Below, piece by piece: positions 3,117 through 5,349 of a DNA stretch of 5,349 bases. Position 1 is the first letter of the stretch. Every line of letters starts with the position of its first letter. The translations under genes were made by a program, and so were the position numbers. Under the pieces are notes generated by a model. It saw nothing but the letters and a program-made list of their open reading frames with translations, was not told the origin of the DNA and did no database searches. Origin of the DNA: Candidatus Heimdallarchaeota archaeon (lineage in GTDB: Archaea; Asgardarchaeota; Heimdallarchaeia; Heimdallarchaeales; Kariarchaeaceae); contig JACZSS010000245.1 of the NCBI GenBank assembly GCA_022574115.1, positions 1-5,349 of the forward strand. The letters are read 5' to 3'.

Positions 3117-5349
3117 CTGATAAGAGTTTTAACGACTGATTTTTTTTTCTTGTGATGTTTGAGTGTCACGATGGATAGTAACCCAATGATCGAAAGATAC
3201 GTCACAAATCCGGGAGTACCAGCATCTTGAGCGGTGCTCACGAACTGTACTTCAGTTGACCCCGCGCCAGTTGCAGTAACTGTTTGAACAATACCTGCAT
3301 CTGCGACGTATGAACTCTGGGTAGCTTGAACTGTCGTTGGACCTGCGAAGCTTTCTGAAGTCGAGATATCATCGGAGACAGTTCCCATGTCCTCGGGTTC
3401 CGCGGGTTCCTGTAGAACAATGATTAATGCCGTGTAATTTGGTACAACAATTCCGTATTCTAGTGCAATTTCGAGTACAAAGGCTGGTAAGGTATCAATT
3501 CCTATTTTCCTCTCAATTAATTGCAGCAGATATGAAATCGTGTTATGTGCCCACAACAATTCGACCTGTGGTTTATCAGTATCCGCTTGTGAAACGGAGT
3601 TAACATATGAATCAATTCCGGTTGAATAGGTAATTGTCGTCGAAATTGTTAACTCTCCTGTGAATTTGCCAGTTTGAATAATCTCCGAACCATTAAATAC
3701 AGCTCCTGCTATCGCACTTGAACCTGGATAGACATTATAAGCATTGACCATACTCATACTTACACCCAAGGCAACAGGTATAGCAAATCTGTCATAAAAA
3801 GAAGTCATTGCTTCAACTACATTATCTGTATCATGTATGACAATAAACTCCCCATTATTCTGATAAGCCAGATCCTTCATTAGTTGTTCATCTGCATTAT
3901 CTCCTAGGGCAATTGAATAGATTAAAGCAGCTTCTGAATTCTTACTCGCAATATTTGCCGCAATTTGGGAAGCAGGCAGTCCGGTATTCGGAAGTCCATC
4001 AGATAAAAGTACAATCACTCTCACAGTCTCGCTCCCCCTCAAACTTTCGATTGCGTCTTCTAAGGGGTCATTAATGTTTGTTGAACCCGATGGAACCAGG
4101 ATGTCAACATAATCAACCGCAATGTCAATATTGGTCGTAGTTGCTTGACGAGTCTCGGCCCATAAACTATTTGAAAAATCATTAAAGGAAATCACGTTGA
4201 AGAGATCATTGGAATTTAAGGTTTCCATCATGGTGATAAATGCAGATTGAGATCTTGACATTCTATTCTCGGCACTCATCGATCCAGATCGATCGATCAC
4301 AAAAATATATTCTCTTGGTTGAATTGGATGTTCCACACTAACTTCTGGGGCGAACAGATAGGCAAAATAATTATCCTCTCCATTCGTGTGGGTGAGAAGT
4401 GTCCCACCTACTGGTAAAGTGCTTAACGTATAAGTAATTGAAATCTCATCTAAAACGGACACCAATGTGGGTGCAAACCGTAAATTCTTGCCATTGTTGA
4501 TATTAGATCTTTCCTCGTCCAAACCGTTTAGCCTGGCTTTATTGACACTCGCAAAAGAATTAATAACGTCAATATTTAGTGAAAATAAGACTGAACCCGA
4601 TGGTAGATTTTCCAAGAGGATGAGTTCATACGTACCCAAAAGGCGAGTGAGAAATCCTTCAGTGTAAAAATCTAGGAATAGTATTGTTCGGGCAAGAACA
4701 TTGATCTCCGCATAATACCCCCCATTGACTGCTGTGACTAAAACTGCACTCTTGTTTGCCTCAACCGCGTCTTCAAACTCTTCCAGGGCCTGTTGCATCT
4801 CCTCAGGTGTCATGGCGTCCATGGCCTCCTGAAGTTTTTCCATCGCCTTTCGCATTTCATCGGTCATGACTTCCTTAAGAAGACGCGCGATTTCATTCAT
4901 CTTCTGAGTCAACTCCAGGGCCGAAAGCCGATTTTGTGCAAGCTTGTCGGCTTCCTTCTCTATGTCTTCGGCCCACTTCTTCAGCTGATCTGAAAGCTGT
5001 TGCTGGCTCGACAGCGCCTGCTCTAACTGCTGCCGGTTTTCCCACTCCACTTTCTTTTTTCCCACCAGCTGACGCGACATTTCCCTGAGATCTTCGGCCA
5101 GTCTTCTCTGCTCACGAACCGCATCGCTGAGCTGGTCTGTTCGTCGACCCTGATCGCGCTCTGTTTCGGCAATGATTTCATCCAGGGTGGGAAAGCGCAG
5201 CACGTAGGTTTTGGTCTCGGCCCAGTTGGGTTCGGGCACATGGTTGTCGTACACTCGTGCTTTGTACATGACCCGGTCGCCAGGAAAGAGACGCAGGTCG
5301 AAGAGCGACCAGGTGTATTCGAATACACCCTCTTTTCCAAAACCTGCTG
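3113..5349 (-). CDS. VIT/vWA surface protein joined in frame to a DUF4175-type N-terminal segment; 5' end outside window
   Basis: The frame is open to the right edge. Before the methionine at 5269 it already reads GVFEYTWSLFDLRLFPGDRV, so 5269 is not the start. Counting from that methionine, residues 1-165 are a DUF4175-like end (VYDNHVPEP, LRFPTLDEI) plus a Q/E/L-rich coiled coil. About 185-315 is a VIT-like beta region. About 320-495 is a von Willebrand A domain with a complete MIDAS: DRSGS at 326-330, T397 and D424, expected to bind a divalent cation and an adhesion or protein ligand. About 568-618 carries the conserved tail of ITIH-like proteins (LLWAHNTISYLL, YGIVVPNYTAL). A Ser/Thr-rich stalk (622-684) leads to PGF at 686-688, a hydrophobic helix (about 688-703) and HHKKKK. 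The vWA part is therefore an extracellular, C-terminally anchored archaeal protein. Its signal peptide is missing, replaced by a segment of different base composition and taxonomy; a chimeric joint is favoured over a genuine fusion. Confidence 0.75.
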   Translation of the reverse strand, partial: AGFGKEGVFEYTWSLFDLRLFPGDRVMYKARVYDNHVPEPNWAETKTYVLRFPTLDEIIAETERDQGRRTDQLSDAVREQRRLAEDLREMSRQLVGKKKVEWENRQQLEQALSSQQQLSDQLKKWAEDIEKEADKLAQNRLSALELTQKMNEIARLLKEVMTDEMRKAMEKLQEAMDAMTPEEMQQALEEFEDAVEANKSAVLVTAVNGGYYAEINVLARTILFLDFYTEGFLTRLLGTYELILLENLPSGSVLFSLNIDVINSFASVNKARLNGLDEERSNINNGKNLRFAPTLVSVLDEISITYTLSTLPVGGTLLTHTNGEDNYFAYLFAPEVSVEHPIQPREYIFVIDRSGSMSAENRMSRSQSAFITMMETLNSNDLFNVISFNDFSNSLWAETRQATTTNIDIAVDYVDILVPSGSTNINDPLEDAIESLRGSETVRVIVLLSDGLPNTGLPASQIAANIASKNSEAALIYSIALGDNADEQLMKDLAYQNNGEFIVIHDTDNVVEAMTSFYDRFAIPVALGVSMSMVNAYNVYPGSSAIAGAVFNGSEIIQTGKFTGELTISTTITYSTGIDSYVNSVSQADTDKPQVELLWAHNTISYLLQLIERKIGIDTLPAFVLEIALEYGIVVPNYTALIIVLQEPAEPEDMGTVSDDISTSESFAGPTTVQATQSSYVADAGIVQTVTATGAGSTEVQFVSTAQDAGTPGFVTYLSIIGLLSIVTLKHHKKKKSVVKTLIS
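3140..3148 (+). terminator. T9 run, possible archaeal terminator for the CaMKII-AD gene
   Basis: Nine consecutive T residues begin 24 bases after the stop at 3116, with no clear hairpin before them. Oligo-U tracts alone can stop archaeal RNA polymerase. The same bases encode the lysine tail (residues 707-710) of the protein on the other strand, so the run may exist only for that reason. Confidence 0.35.
4720..4780. other. Probable chimeric junction or recent fusion point
   Basis: Coiled-coil sequence (QQALEEFE, residues 159-166, near 4771-4795) changes within about 20 residues to the beta-rich VIT-like region (YYAEINVLARTI from residue 185, near 4717). Base composition changes over the same interval. 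In the minus-strand frame there is no ATG, GTG or TTG codon between M158 (about 4798) and residue 192 (about 4694), so the downstream part cannot start here as its own gene. No transposon end, tRNA or repeat marks the point. The exact base of the join cannot be fixed by eye. Confidence 0.6.
4770..5349 (-). other. High-G+C segment encoding a bacterial DUF4175-like fragment
   Basis: This part of the minus-strand frame has roughly 48-60% G+C in hand-counted blocks (31/60 at 4801-4860, 36/60 at 5101-5160, 35/60 at 5221-5280) against 21/60 at 4201-4260. Its product resembles the region of bacterial DUF4175 membrane proteins where a beta domain (LPGDRV..ARVYDN, then LRFPTLDEI) passes into a long coiled coil (ERDQGRRTDQLSDAVREQRR onward). 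It ends at MTPEEMQQALEEFE, about where those proteins enter their next helical section. Such proteins are known to me mainly from Bacteroidota, Gemmatimonadota and related bacteria. Both ends of the bacterial gene are missing: one beyond the window, one cut at the join. The family call is from memory of its motifs, so moderately sure. Confidence 0.6.

Noticed and set aside
4278..4298. Cluster of four GATC sites
   Set aside because: It is the reverse complement of the codons for the MIDAS motif VIDRSGSM; protein constraint explains it without a methylation or origin signal.
4694..4800. Two adjacent genes, DUF4175 and vWA, rather than one continuous frame
   Set aside because: The frame has no stop and no ATG, GTG or TTG at the boundary, and the vWA part would lack a signal peptide; a simple neighbour arrangement cannot explain this.
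4467..4993. Plus-strand open frames of 66 codons at 4467-4667 and 4793-4993
   Set aside because: They lie opposite a well-supported coding region, show no family-like sequence and reflect the complementary strand of coiled-coil and VIT codons.
1..5349. tRNA, rRNA, CRISPR array, insertion sequence or integrase
   Set aside because: No cloverleaf, conserved rRNA block, spaced repeat series, terminal inverted repeats or transposase motif was found on reading both strands.

Overview
The window reads as a piece of an AT-rich archaeal genome whose last ~600 bases look foreign. Sampled 60-base blocks counted by hand give about 27-35% G+C at 541-600, 3421-3480 and 4201-4260, but 48-60% beyond about 4800. 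The archaeal reading rests on four things: no Shine-Dalgarno motif before the internal starts; a TATA-like element placed for a nearly leaderless transcript before the gene at 1716; short U-rich rather than hairpin termination signals; and a surface protein ending in a PGF motif, membrane helix and lysine tail, as in archaeosortase substrates. An uncultured sediment archaeon, possibly Asgard, is plausible, but the lineage is not proven by anything here.

Layout, left to right. (1) 24-1658, +: a two-helix, one-pore potassium channel with two tandem RCK (TrkA-N/TrkA-C) modules, the GsuK-like architecture. It is split by one in-frame TAG at 438-440, inside the first Rossmann fold, with clean homology in the same frame on both sides. 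(2) 1716-2681, +: a 321-residue PLP fold-type II serine/threonine dehydratase-like enzyme. Its 57-base upstream gap holds a TATA-like box flanked by two inverted repeats. (3) 2739-3116, +: a small stand-alone protein matching the CaMKII association domain. (4) 3113-5349, -: a long reading frame that shares a TTAA stop overlap with gene 3 and runs open off the right edge. Its C-terminal three quarters are a secreted VIT/vWA (inter-alpha-trypsin inhibitor heavy-chain-like) surface protein with an intact MIDAS metal site. Its N-terminal quarter is a DUF4175-type bacterial coiled-coil segment of clearly higher G+C.

The fourth frame is the most unusual object. It is either a chimeric assembly joint (favoured) or a fresh gene fusion between bacterial and archaeal sequence, with the join at roughly 4720-4780. 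No ATG, GTG or TTG exists near the join that could start the archaeal part on its own, and its expected signal peptide is absent.

The genes do not form an obvious pathway. Channel, dehydratase and CaMKII-AD protein are co-directional, but each of the two gaps is 57 bases and the first carries its own promoter, so separate transcription is likely. I see no mobile element, CRISPR array, tRNA, rRNA or defence system, and I do not claim a new multi-gene system. The observations most worth checking are the UAG codon in the channel, the fusion/chimera at the right end, and the double-dyad promoter.
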